From Mesostigma viride (lineage: Eukaryota > Streptophyta > Mesostigmatophyceae > Mesostigmatales > Mesostigmataceae), in contig RPFO01000175.1 of NCBI GenBank assembly GCA_009746045.1, forward strand, positions 5,291,414-5,355,413: DNA of 64,000 bases, given 5' to 3'. The number at the start of each line of letters is the position of its first letter. Within the stretch, counting starts at the first letter, position 1. Position numbers and translations under genes: made by a program. The notes below the pieces were generated by a model, which saw only the letters and a list, made by a program, of their open reading frames with translations, was not told the origin of the DNA and did not search any database. Shown piece after piece: positions 12,701 through 22,911 of this stretch.

Positions 12701-13359
12701 AGGTGAGGTGAAGGGAGTGGAGGACTACGCTAGGACAACCCTCCAGTGCAGTTGAGTATAGTTTCGGGAGTGTTTGTGGGTGGCTGCTGCATCGTACGCG
12801 CATGAGATTAAGGTGGGGTATCTGGTGTGCAGGTGGGTTGGTGCTGCGCCACCTACAGGCGCTGTGCATGCAGGTGGATTAATAGAGGGAATAAGGATGG
12901 GCATTATTCACGTGCGAATTCCCTGTCACTATCATTCATGATGTCCCACCTTAAATGCTAGCCAGATGCAAGAATAATGTTTAACCCTGGATGACAACCC
13001 CCCCCCCAGTGCTACTAACCCCTTTGCTCCTGATGCCCCCCATCGCTGTTCACTCGCATGTTTGCTGCTATTCCCTTCCTTGCTGCTAATGCGCCCTCCC
13101 CCCATTGCTGCTGAGAAGTTCCCTTTGCTGCTCACCTTCTGTATCCCCCCTTCACCCCATTTGCTGCTAACCTACTGCTGTTAATCATTTGTTGGTCATT
13201 CCCCCCCGTTGCTGCTGATCGACCCCCCTTGGCAGGCGTACGACGTAGGCAAGGCGCTGGTCAATAAGCTCAAGGACCTGATCCCCCGCCAGCAGTTCCG
13301 CGTGCCCATCCAGGCCTGCATCGGCACCAAGGCCATCGCCAGCACTGCCATCTCCGCCA

Positions 13360-13390
<31 letters not shown>

Positions 13391-14434
13391 TGAGGGGAGG
13401 ATGGTGACGGCGGACTACAGGCTAGCTGATTGATATGGCTAGTGGTACTTTACGCTAGCCGAGTATAGTGTCCTGTGATGAGAATGGGGATAAAGTTTGG
13501 TGCGGCCTTGCCACAAGGGAAAAGGATTCCAGGCCTGCCGAATGCTGCGTTGAGGTCAAGTGTTACCGTTGGCAAGGTGGAATAGTAGTGAGTAGACATA
13601 CTGCTCGCCGCGTGTTGCAATGAGAGCGATGTTTACTGTCCAACAAGGTCGAAACACATGCTTGCTCAAGGTCCAACAAAACCGAAACCTATGCTTACTC
13701 AAGCGAGCATGGTTTTCGTGTCTCTGGGCGGCTGGCATGTTTGCCGTGCCCAGGAGGCGATATTTCCCGGAAGAAGAAGCTGCTGAAGAAGCAGGCGGCC
13801 GGCAAGAAGCGGATGAAGAGCATCGGCAAGGTGGACGTGCCGCAGGAGGCCTTCATGGCGGGTACGTCTTGCTGGCATGCCGGCGGCGCATCACATGTCT
13901 GGTATATCAGGAATGGTTTTCTAACTTGTTGCTGGCTGTGTGTCATGTGTCTCGCATTCTACGAATAGTTGTCTTACTTTTGTGGTGGCGTGTCCGCCCT
14001 GCATCATCTGGCGCATTGTTTAATGTAGCAGCCTGGTGTGGATCAAAAGATGACGGCGTACGGAGGAAACTCCACTGTCGTCATCTGCACATAATTTGCA
14101 GTTGTGACCATCCTCGAAACTCTGTTGGGGGGATGAATGCTGGGGAGGTGGCACAAAAAGTTCCTATCGATGTATGCTTGCCTGGTGCTGCTAGATGTCT
14201 CGAACATGATTCGCCATTGATTGTGTCTATCCCAATTGTAGGCCCAAAAGTATGTAACTGTGGGTAAAGGTCTGCAAGTTTACTGAATGGGTGTCCAGTT
14301 CTAACATCTTTCGTTCTGTGCACAATTCACATACCTGTTTGTTCTCTGCTTTTGTTTACTTTTGGGGTACTTGGGTGGCATGCAACTACGCCGGGGGCTT
14401 TACAGTCCTCAAGCTTGACAGTGAGTCATCTTAA
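784..14434 (+). CDS. LEPA: Plastid-type translation elongation factor 4 (EF4/LepA), 3' part of a split gene
   Basis: EF4/LepA is a ribosome-binding GTPase that back-translocates stalled ribosomes; this version matches the cyanobacterial/plastid branch, so it probably acts in the plastid. Exons I can join in frame: 784-906, 2119-2181, 3038-3082, 3855-4052, 6385-6456, 6937-7091, 7558-7615, 7991-8071, 9440-9523, 9773-9811 (least certain), 10353-10514, 10992-11065, 12238-12325, 13236-13389, 13754-13861, 14406-14434; the total is 1533 nt, 510 codons plus TAA. All introns are GT-AG. Visible motifs: end of the G domain after G3, G4 motif NKID (exon 2), G5 CSAK (exon 3), the [16 protein letters not shown] core (exon 8), and the EF4-specific C-terminal domain with [20 protein letters not shown], ending in VLKLDSESS. 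The P-loop, switch regions and transit peptide lie upstream of the window. Positions 1-783 are therefore intron. The 9773-9811 exon shows only weak similarity to the family there. Confidence 0.93.
1124..1417. repeat. (GGAA)n microsatellite in EF4 intron 1
   Basis: About 295 bases of nearly pure GGAA tetranucleotide, with one GGGA interruption near 1183. It lies inside the first intron of the window. The open frames across it are only the repeat translated (KEGR or FLPS) and are not genes. Confidence 0.97.
1552..1850. repeat. 61-bp minisatellite, five copies, EF4 intron 1
   Basis: The unit begins GTGGATGCATGATGTCATTG and repeats at 1552, 1613, 1674, 1735 and 1796. Copies differ by single bases only (for example ATTAATAAG versus ATTAGTAAG), so the array is young. 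The last copy is cut short near 1850. Confidence 0.95.
3575..3785 (+). repeat. Two degenerate copies of the intron 3 acceptor plus start of EF4 exon 4
   Basis: Before the true acceptor at 3853-3854 there are two echoes of polypyrimidine tract, AG and the first 40-50 nt of exon 4. One has its AG at 3613-3614 followed by GGCATCGCCGTGGATGAG; the other has its AG at 3741-3742 followed by AACGGCATCGCCATGGATGA. The true exon reads AACGGCATCGGCATGGATGA. Both echoes carry substitutions. The similarity extends upstream into the pyrimidine tract (CTTTCCCACCCC...), so the duplicated block spans the intron/exon boundary. Confidence 0.85.
4165..5798. repeat. 77-bp minisatellite (about 21 copies) carrying a copied splice donor, EF4 intron 4
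   Basis: Units of 77 bp run almost without interruption from about 4165 to 5798 and differ at few sites (GGTGAGGG/GGCGAGGG, one TTTG variant). Every unit contains ATGAGCAAGAAGG(T/C)GAGGG. This nearly matches the end of exon 4 plus its donor at 4042-4059 (ATGACGAGCAAGAAG|GTGAGGG). A more diverged intermediate copy (CACAACGGCCAAGAAGGTGA) lies at 4112-4133, between the exon and the array. The 71-residue open frames on the minus strand are just the repeat and are not genes. Confidence 0.96.
10590..10912. repeat. Short tandem duplications in EF4 intron 11
   Basis: A roughly 31-bp unit (ACGAGGCGGGGG.ATTGAGTCACGA) is duplicated at 10577-10640. A roughly 43-bp unit (GTGAGTGAGATGTGTTCAAT) is repeated about three times at 10741-10858. 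Both lie among G-tracts and echoes of the exon 11 donor (see findings). Confidence 0.8.
11771..11970. repeat. 40-bp minisatellite, five copies, EF4 intron 12
   Basis: The unit begins TTGGGTTTAGGAGACCGGCC at 11771, 11811, 11851, 11891 and 11931, with one to three substitutions in the last two copies. Each unit contains GGGTTTAGG, a one-and-a-half-unit match to the plant/algal telomere repeat TTTAGGG; this may be chance. Confidence 0.95.
12396..12816 (+). repeat. Five degenerate copies of the exon 13 donor region, EF4 intron 13
   Basis: The true exon end is GTGCACAACGACAAG|GTGAGG (donor at 12326). Similar strings recur with GT at 12414, 12502, 12587, 12703 and 12813, for example GCGCACAATGACAAGGTGAG and ATGCACAACGACAAGGTGAG. 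Each is preceded by GGCTGCTGCATC-like sequence. Spacing is about 85-116 bp, so this looks like an old, decayed tandem array that includes the exon edge. Confidence 0.85.
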
Positions 14435-15115
14435 GCAGACGGCTAGACGGACAGAGATTGAAGTTAAATCTGTGCCAGCTGCAAACTCTGTTGAGCCATT
14501 CTTCATATGCAGTGATAAAAAAACTACGTGTAATAAACACATGGCACGGCATTGGTGTGCCGTGCATCCAGTATGTGAATGTCTCAATTGAATTTCCAGC
14601 AGCAAAACCATATTTGTCTCACTTCAAATTCATTGTGTGTGAGGAGGCTTTGTCATTTCTGTACACACCCCTTTCATTGTTTCACGTGTCTACATTGGAA
14701 GACTTATGGGCACGATTGCAAATGTAATTGAATAGTAACTTAATACCCCTGGTCGATATGCAGATGATGCTCAACAAGAAGGGGCAGGGAGTGCCGCCTT
14801 CTCTTATTGCCTGGAAGTCACTGGTCCCAGGTTCAATCAGATTGCAGACTGGTAGAGTCTAGCAACAATTGTGCATGGGTACGTGCAGTAAAGCCTTATC
14901 ATAGCATAAAGCACAGCTGATGGGGCTGCCCCACGCCAGTCCAGAACTCTGGGTCATGTGCACTAAACTTCACGCGAAGGTGACCAGCACCAACCAGTAC
15001 CTTATTTTAGTTCGAACTAGCGGCACGCATTTGAACATGGTGCAAGGTGCGAACTCCGTGAAGCTTGCATAGGCGCGCTTGAGAATTGAAATCCTTGGCC
15101 GCATGGGCCAGTCAT
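14435..15115. other. EF4 3' flank / intergenic
   Basis: After the EF4 stop codon I see no further exon with family similarity. AATAAA occurs at about 14531, which could serve polyadenylation, but algae often use other signals. Short open frames here lack codon structure and are not supported. Confidence 0.4.
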
Positions 15116-15119
15116 TGGT

Positions 15120-15480
15120 CAGATGAAGCTAGGGGCCTTAATGCCGCCTTCCCCGCTCGCGGGGTAAGGCGGGGCCGCCTCCGCTGCTGCTCATCTTTGA
15201 GAACATTGCGGACGTACTTGTAAGATTATGTTCCTCAGACGCCGCAAGCGGCTCGAGAGGACTCACTACACCTTGGATCAACGACGACTTGACCCTGGCG
15301 CAGCAACAACGGCGACGGGAGCTATGGCCGACCTACCTCTAGCTCCGGCAGACAGCTAGTGGCAGGGAAGCCGGTATAATGGAAGAGGGCGGTCATCTAC
15401 GTACGTCGGCCACAAGCCCTGGCAAGCGACCCCGCTGCCCCTAGCACCCTCAGCAAACCCAGCCTAGGGGACTATAGCAG
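15120..15480 (+). pseudogene. LINE ORF1 C-terminal relic
   Basis: The fragment contains coding for DDLTLAQQQRRRELWPTYL, typical of the C-terminal domain of L1-type ORF1 proteins (RNA-binding chaperone of non-LTR retrotransposons). The same segment occurs at 39207-39645, 40466-41104 (minus) and 59620-60210. This copy is broken by stops and frameshifts. It runs up to the (TTAA)n tail of the next element at 15491. Confidence 0.8.
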
Positions 15481-15490
15481 TAGTAGTGTA

Positions 15491-15699
15491 TAATTAATTA
15501 ATTAATTAATTAAACTCGTGCTCCCGTTGGGGAGTCACGGAGCACCGAAGTGCTTTTAATCCCTGTGTGTGCACTACAGGAGAAAGGGCAGAGACCCCCA
15601 GTCTCCTTCATGCCAAAGGCATGCCACAGCTGCAATCGGGCGCGGCTAGCTAAAAGGACAGGCTAACGATCCGGCAAACTGTGGGTGCAATAAGACCCA
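15491..15699 (-). mobile_element. SINE-like short retroelement with LINE-gamma tail
   Basis: About 210 bp on the minus strand ends in the hairpin CTCCCCAACGGGAG and a (TTAA)n tail, exactly like the 3' ends of LINE gamma copies. The body differs from the LINE and is also present at 49433-49648, where an 11-bp target duplication proves retroposition. I could not find tRNA A/B boxes, so its promoter origin is unknown. Confidence 0.7.
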
Positions 15700-15734
15700 T
15701 GTGAGCATGTCATAGCAGCATAGTGTATAATAGT

Positions 15735-16470
15735 AAGGCTTAGCCATGCAACGTGGCCTTGTACATGTACGCCTATTGATGGGCCCCACACCAGATGATG
15801 AAGTAGCATTATTTAGCCATGTACATGTAGTGTGCCTATCATATTCTGATATGCCTATCATATCAGTGATGATGGGCTCCATGCACACCAGATGCCGATG
15901 CATAGCATTGAATTTAGTATATGAATGCTTTGCCGGCCCATGCACAGAGTTGCGGCTCTCTGCTGAGATGCCATGCCCTAGCCATTGCCTAGCCAATTAA
16001 TTAGACTCGTGCTCCCGTTGGGGAGCCTAGCCATTGCCTAGCCATTGCCTAGCCATTGCCTAGCGTGCGGCTGCCTAGATAGATGATGTAGTTAGAATGT
16101 TGTTAGATAGATGTAGTATGTAGCCAATGTAGATAGATTAGACCGGTAGGAATGTGTGCGCCCATCCATCCATTCATTGGGGTTAATGCTCCGTGACTCC
16201 CCAACGGGAGCACGAGTCTAATTAATTAATTAATTAATTGCCTAGCCATAATAATCTTTCACCGACCCCATGCCAGCCGGCTATAGGGCCTATCAATGGC
16301 TAGGGCATGGCAACTCAGCAGAGAGCAACTCTGTGCATGGGCCGGCAAATTAAGCATTCATATACTAAATTCAATGCTGTGCATCGGCATCTGGTGTGCA
16401 TGGAGCCCATCATCACTGATATGATAGGCATATCAGAATATGATAGGCACACATGTACATACTAAAAGGC
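15735..16470. repeat. Large inverted repeat around a LINE 3' end
   Basis: Sequence at about 15790-15990 (CACCAGATG...TATCATATCAGTGATGATG...GGCCCATGCACAGAGTTG) is repeated in reverse complement at about 16290-16455. Between the arms lies a short LINE gamma 3' end (about 16060-16238) with the hairpin and AATT tail. The arms are not identical, so they are old or were separately inserted copies in opposite orientation. Confidence 0.75.
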
Positions 16471-16591
16471 CGGGCCTTTTAGGTAGTATGATACATTATG
16501 GTGGTGCAGGTGCACCTTGTGCACCCTAATAGTAGGTGCCGGTTAGTAGTGGCGGTTTACCGGCATCCCCCCACCTGCAGGTTGTAGCTAA

Positions 16592-18915
16592 GAATGTAAG
16601 TAAGTACTTGCGTGTCATGCGCAAAGGCATGTCACGCAATGAGGACCTGTACCAGGGCATGCCCTATATCACCAGCACCATTAAGCAACGCCGCCTGCAG
16701 CTTGCAGTAGGGCACCTAGCTCGCACCAACCAGGTAGACACCTCACGTGGCCCCCCCGCAGGTCTGCGACCAGCCCAGCCTGGCCGGCACCTCCTGACGT
16801 GGGCTGGGCCCAGTGATGTTAGACGCCGCAAGGCCCGCACCTTCAAAGAACAGCTAGTAGAGGACATGGGGGGCCTAGGCCTCTCCGTGATTTGGAAGAA
16901 GATGATGGACAAGGCCAAGTGGGCCCAGGTCATAAAGGACAACGAGCCCCCCCCAGTGGGGAAGCGCCCGCGTGTGCAATCCCGCGGGAGGCACGCCAGA
17001 TCGGATAGCTCCCCCTAGGGCAGCGAGCGGCTGCCTAGATAGATGTTGTAGTTAGAATGCACTGTTAGATAGATGTAGTATGTAGCCAATGTAGATAGAT
17101 TAGACCGGTAGGAATGTTTGCACCCATCCATCCATCCATCGGGGTTAACTCGTCGTCTGTCCCTGGTCCTCTACGGAGGACTGAGTTGAACTCAGTCCTC
17201 TCTAGAGGACCGAGTTTTTGGGTTTCGTAGAAAATTCGCCCCGGTCAGAATGTTTGACAAAAAAATTCTCTCAAAATTTATTCAAATACTACGTGAAAAG
17301 ATCTTTCTTGGACATATTTTTGGGATTTTTTTGGATTTGGTATGAGCGGCTAAATGTACGGTCAAAGTACAGGTGGTAAGGGTACTTTTCCACGTGAAAC
17401 GCGAGTTCCGGAAATGCACGACCTAGCCATGGCGGCTCGCGCCCATGCATGCAGTTTACGTTTGCGGACGAGTTAGCTGTCCAAACTCAGGAAATAGATT
17501 TAACATGCCCTAAAGATGATAAAAATACATTTTTAGCTCGCGGGGATGCGATTTACCCGGTGTCGGCACTGTTCTTGCTGGAAAAAACTGCGATAAGGCA
17601 GGTCGACGGAATTGATGACTGCGCTTGCTTTCCGGCGCAATTTCAATGGCTGATAGGTTTCTTTCTATATTTTAACATGCATTGTATTAGAATAAATTGA
17701 GTGACAGTATAGATTTGATGCTTTCGACCATTCTGTCACGTCATGGTCTATGTGCCGCAAAGTGCCACTTTTGCGGGCACCGCCTGGGCCAAGGTAACGC
17801 CAGCCGTGCCAGGTAAAGCCGGATAACCGTTGCCTCTTCGTTTCTTGATGTTCGTACATGAGTTTAAGCTTGCGAGGCGTTGTCAGGTTCAAGTCTTGAT
17901 GCTCTTTCTTGACCGTTGCCTGCCCTCTCTAAAACCCCCTTTTCAGATGATGTTATCAGGCATTTGCCTTGACCCAGTGTAGTTGTGCAGGGTTTTAGGA
18001 GCTGTGCAGGTTTAAACACCTTCATAGATGTTAGTTATTCTTTTGCTACGTTCATACTGCATGATTTTGAGGCCACGGGCCGCGTCAAGGGTGCATTCAA
18101 GCTTTTACGGGTGAGTGAAAAGTCTTGGTGACAAACCACTGCCATCATGTGCCAGCAACTATGTTGGCCACATCATGGCAAGGCAAAACAGTTATAGCCA
18201 TATCTATTGTTGTTAGAAACAATGGAAATATGCTTAACTTACCCATTATATTGGTGGTTGACACTTATAACATAACCCTTTGTTGGTAGGGTATCCAAGC
18301 CCATTCCCTACATGCATGCATAGGCTCTCACTACATGATAAGGTATGATATACCTGAAGTATGATGATGCAAGTGTGTTGTCCTGTAATGCTTGAAGGGA
18401 AATGAGTTGATTGGGATGGTTGGTGGCCACGGTGGTGTGTAGTATGACCGCACTTACATGCTAGCAAAGTTAGCAAAAGCCCCATTCCTCTCCTGAGGAC
18501 TGAGAGTTTTTTAATTGTTTCAGGCAGCTGCAGTGGCCAAATCGAGCCCAGTTTTTTGCCACGTTTCAAGAACTATATTGTTTACATGCCTATATTTTTT
18601 CTTCATGCACGAGGATTTGATTGAATTTTTCCCACTCGTTCTTATCCCGAAAAATGCAAATTCGCGAGGGGTGCCCATCGTCCGTGTAATTTTCAGGTGT
18701 TCGGGTCAAGTTTTCACATATGCAGTATTTTTGCCAACAAAATGACATCTAGTACACCCCCGATCCACATCAAAACATTTGGGATGGACCCCCCACCTAG
18801 TCGCTACACGCGGTTGAAAATTGTCAACTCAGTCCTCCTGTGAGGACTGAGTTGGGACAGACGACGAGTTAATGCTCCGTGACTCCCCAACGGGAGCACG
18901 AGTCTAATTAATTAA
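16592..18915 (+). mobile_element. LINE gamma 3' fragment, split by a TTAA element
   Basis: It contains the last part of ORF2 (16646-17018), including RQRRL..VGHLARTNQVDT and WKKMMDKAKWAQVI, ending at the TAG near 17018. The 3' UTR (TAGATAGATG repeats, CCATCCATCC) is interrupted at TTAA 17145 by the 17149-18868 element. It resumes at 18869 with the terminal hairpin and an AATT tail ending at 18919. The 5' edge at 16592-16635 is an antisense scrap of the LINE beta 3' end (AAGTAAGTACTTGCGTGTCA), so the left junction is a chimera. Confidence 0.8.
17149..18868. mobile_element. 1720-bp TTAA-flanked DNA element (piggyBac-like, non-autonomous)
   Basis: It begins CTCGTCGTCTGTCC and ends GGACAGACGACGAG, a perfect 14-bp terminal inverted repeat, flanked on both sides by TTAA (17145-17148 and 18869-18872). 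Removing it restores the LINE gamma 3' UTR, which confirms the insertion. Next to each end is a hairpin built from the same AGGACTGAGTT motif (17174-17200 and about 18829-18853). I recognise no transposase inside; the open frames are short. Confidence 0.88.
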
Positions 18916-18919
18916 TTAA

Positions 18920-20819
18920 GGGGACGGTCCCGGCGCGAATATTTTGGCGCCGAAAAATTCGCGGTACCCGTCCGTACCGTGAAAAAGTGGTGCACGGGGC
19001 GCGCACCCCTACCGGAGCTGGCCATGGCGACGTGCTTTCAGGCAGAGTAGAAAAAGATAGCTCGCGGAATGCAGAGAAACTGAGCGAATCTCAAAGACGA
19101 TGAGTAAATGATACTACTTCGTAGCGGAGTTCGCGTTTTTTGCAGTGTCGATGATTTTATTGATGACCATCGCCACAGGGGTCCAATCTGATGTTTTCGT
19201 CGAGAGGAATAAATTAGAATGCACGCTGGCGGCGGTGATTGTCAGGTTTTATGGGCTTTACCTAGCGTCAAGGATGCGTTTAAATTGTTATTGGTAAAGC
19301 TTTAAAAAATTTGCTGGGTTTCGGCAAGATTTCCGTCATGATCGGTAAGACACTCTCCAGGCTCGCGGGATGCGCGTCTTATTATTCCATGGAAGGTTGT
19401 TCTTTCTTGCGCCGCTGGGCGAAGGACAATTCCGGTAATGGTACGATCGTGTGATCAACGTGACCCTATGAATGTTTCGCTTCCTTTATGGGTTATCAAC
19501 GCAATTTTTCGGCTTCTTTCCATGCAGTTAGCGCCAGGTATAATGCCATTCCGTGCTGCGCATCGCCAGATTCCTGGCACCTTTCAGTGGTTTTTATGTA
19601 CGTTGCATGGCTGGGATGTGTCAAAGCGTGACCGTGGCATATCGTCAAGTTGTCAGGGATTCGCTGAGTGGTTTCTTGGAAGGAGATTGCTAACAGCACT
19701 CAGTTTTGTGTGAATCTTGACGCGGCCTTTCTTAGCAGAGGCTTCATTGTGGTTAGAGGCTCACAAGCTTGAGTTTGTTTCTTGGCAAACAATTGCGCTG
19801 GAAAGAAAGGTGGCAGTGGTTTTTCTGAGGGGCATACTGCATGGGTGGAACTGCACGTAGGTAGGGGTCATCGTTGTCTTGTTGGCCTTTCTCCCACTAA
19901 AATGGGAGAGCCCTAATTCATCTGCTAGCAAGGCAAGGTAACCATGGTAAGAAGCCTTGGCAAGCAGCATGTATGATAATTCTGCTTTCTCTGTGGACTG
20001 TCTGTTGTTACCCTTGTTGGGCAATTAGTGGATATGGCTTTCTAGGGTGTGTTTGAGCTTGGTTTTGGGATGATGCCCACACCATAAACCTGGAATATGC
20101 TTTAGAAGTGTTGGCTAGGCATGTAGAGCTACCTGCCTCATTGTTGTGCACACACGCAACAGGTTGCCCGTGTCGAGGTAAGGCAAGGGCACATGACGTG
20201 CCCAGCCACCTCCTTGTACATTGTGGTCGAATTGGGCATGGTCAGGAGCCTTTTGGATGGCGTAGGAAGTGTTAGTGTGCCTTAATACTCACTAATGCCT
20301 TCCTTAGCGTCTGCACAGGTGGCCAACTGCCAAAATTAATAACTGCTACAGCTGAGCTCAGAATGCCACCAAACTTTGACAGTGGCTTCTATGGTCATGA
20401 CAGAATTTGACTTGTGCTTTTCAGGCCTAGTTGATGTGTTATGAGTGTGCCGTATGGGGACGCCCCGCCTAAAAAAGCGTATTTTTGGCCCAAAAATTAA
20501 TAACTCAAAGGGATGTGCTGATTTTGTTGATCCAATTAGGTAGAAACAATGTCCCATGACATTTTTATATGGGGTGTGCTTTTTTCATGCAACTGGTTCT
20601 CCCACTGTTCTGGGCAAGATGTGCCCCGGACAGCGTTTTTTTCTATTTTTAGCTCATAGCCGGTGTATGGCTGGGGGTAGTACCCCCAACAAGTGGTGGT
20701 ATGCATGCCCAAACATCATGTTTATGGTCCCCCAACCGACATCATTCAGTGGTTGTCAGTTGCATTTCTGTAGTTATTAGGGGGCTTCAGTTTTGATATA
20801 TTTCTATGGGACCCTCCCC
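18920..20819. mobile_element. 1900-bp TTAA-flanked element with short inverted ends
   Basis: It starts GGGGACGGTCCC and ends GGGACCCTCCCC (12-bp inverted repeat, one mismatch), flanked by TTAA at 18916-18919 and 20820-20823. It sits in the AATT tail of LINE gamma, directly after the previous element. TTAA duplication and G/C-rich short ends fit the piggyBac superfamily. No recognisable coding region was found. Confidence 0.72.
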
Positions 20820-20990
20820 TTAATTAATGTCACGGAGTACGTAAGGTAATCCACCCGGCTAAGGGCCACCTTAATTGCAAAACTCCTGGCATTCGCAGGA
20901 CTGGGCAGATTGTCATTCTGAGCACGGATTTGGAATCAGCGACATCGACTTCGCATGGTAAAATTCTTGTTGGGACCGTTTTGGCACGTT

Positions 20991-21023
<33 letters not shown>

Positions 21024-21243
21024 GGCAAAGTCGGGTTAAGGGCCACCCCTGTTTTTTAGCAGGAAAAAGCAGGGGAAAGCGGGGAAAGGCCTTGGTTACA
21101 TGGCTAGCGGTTTATTAAATTATTCTGCTCAGCATGCAGCGCCTAACACATGGTGGGCTTCCAGTTTGCTAGCTGCTTCCATTGACGGCTGAGAACCCTG
21201 AACTGAAGACGCAGAATAGCTGAGTGACAGACTTCGCGAGGGG

Positions 21244-21533
21244 ATGGCAGAAGACACGTCCGGGCATCCAGCATTCTCCCAGAGGATGCTGGATGCTGGC
21301 TTAGTTGACTATAGGCACTTTAAAGCCCTCGTCATCGTCACAATGAAAGACGCCGAGGGCAACGCTCCCAAGGCAACCGACTGTAGAATTGTATCACCGG
21401 CGGGTTCCTTCTCGAGGTTGTTCCAGAGGAGAAATTGCGGGAATGGCGCTGGAACGACTATCAAAAACTGTTTAAGAAAGAGCACGCTACCATCGATGCT
21501 TGGAAGCAGCTGCGACAGCTGGCCACCTGAATT
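21244..21533 (+). pseudogene. Unassigned ORF with one frameshift, inside the TIR element
   Basis: Reading starts at ATG 21244 (MAEDTSGHPAFSQRMLDAGL) and stays coding-like to about 21405. One base out of frame it continues as FLLEVVPEEKLREWRWNDYQ and on through LFKKEHATIDAWKQLRQLAT to a stop at about 21530. The two halves join naturally if one base was lost near 21405. I do not recognise the family. It may be the remains of an element-encoded protein. Confidence 0.4.
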
Positions 21534-21766
21534 GTGTTCAAGTTTTCAATAAAGTCTTTGCATGGTTGTGTGATTGATGAGCCGTGATTTGCCATGAAGT
21601 AGTCTAACTTATTATGGCACATCAAGCGACCACATAGGGCCACCTGAATCGTATTCAAGTTTTCAATAAAGTCTTGGCATGGTTGTGTGATTGATGAGCC
21701 GTGATTTGCCGTGAACTAGTCTAACTTATTATGGCACATCAAGCGACCACATAGGGCCACCCTGAA
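21525..21766. repeat. Two tandem copies of a ~122-bp unit
   Basis: The block GGCCACCTGAAT.GTATTCAAGTTTTCAATAAAG...GCGACCACATAG occurs twice, at about 21520-21640 and 21641-21766, with few differences. Each copy contains AATAAA. The first copy overlaps the stop codon of the preceding broken ORF, so the unit may be a duplicated 3' UTR. Confidence 0.9.
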
Positions 21767-21950
21767 TTGCATGTGCCAAGGTGTGTGGGTGTGTCAAAAG
21801 TGTTCGATTGTTGTGTTACTTGCCATATCAAGCAACAACATGGAATCATAGTAGATCCATTAAGACATATGAAGTGAGATCGACAACTACTCTATTGTAG
21901 TTGTGAAACAACTAATTTAGTTAGACATTAGTTACTTCCATGGTCGTGGT

Positions 21951-22177
21951 CGTGTGCGTGTGCGTGTGCGTGTGCGTGTGCGTGTGCGTGTGCGTGTGCG
22001 TGTGCGTGTGCGTGTGCGTGTGCGTGTGCGTGTGCGTGTGCGTGTGCGTGTGCGTGTGCGTGTGCGTGTGCGTGTGCGTGTGCGTGTGCGTGTGCGTGTG
22101 CGTGTGCGTGTGCGTGTGCGTGTGCGTGTGCGTGTGCGTGTGCGTGTGCGTGTGCGTGTGCGTGTGCGTGTGCGTGT
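21951..22177. repeat. (GTGCGT)n hexanucleotide microsatellite
   Basis: About 227 bases of perfect GTGCGT hexamers. Open frames over it encode only Cys-Val, Arg-Val or Thr-His repeats and are artefacts. Confidence 0.98.
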
Positions 22178-22911
22178 GAGCAGGATTGAGTGTGGGCAAG
22201 GGCAAGTGCAAGGGCAAAGTATCTAGAACCTTGATGTCTAATCACTGCAAGAAAATGTCCTCAAATGAGGACATTTTAAAGATGGATACCATTTGTAATA
22301 ACTCACACACGTCAACACATCCATGGGTACGGTATGGAACCATTAACTTTTATGATATGCTCAAGAGTTGAAATGCTTTACATCCATGAAATATGCTCAT
22401 TATATAATTGTTTACGATTTATGAATGTAGGGGGGTCGTTACACGAGTGACCAAAAAGCACTCTGACAAGTCATGTTCAATGTGCTAAGAAAGAAGGCAT
22501 GGCCAGGTCATGGCTGGTCCTGAAAATGCACTGAGGGTGCCCACAACATGTCTACGTTACACCCTCGCTATCCTAGACCCTGCAGCCTGCCAGGGGGGGG
22601 GGCACAAAATGTAACTGGCAGCCAGGGACGATGGTGCAGGCCAAAAGCAGGTGTAAAGCTAGCTCAGTCCAAAGAGTGAAACAAGAAGCAAATATTTGCG
22701 TAGGCCAAGGTGAGGTCCAAGATTGTCATTAGAGGCTTGGCTGCCACCACGGTGCTAAACCATGATGCTGAAGCCTCGCATTACATATGAAACATATTCT
22801 GAAAAGAGGCACGTATTGTAACACAATAACAATGTAAACATGACGAGCTCAAGTTTCCAAGCCAGTCTTCATCACTTGGACAAGAGTTATAGCGTTAGAA
22901 ACATATGGGCA

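Noticed and set aside
14761-14860. MMLNKKGQGVPP... considered as the last EF4 exon
   Set aside because: The exon at 14406-14434 gives the expected family ending VLKL in the right phase; 14761 does not.
21921-22245. Open frames over the GTGCGT repeat
   Set aside because: Dipeptide translations of a microsatellite.
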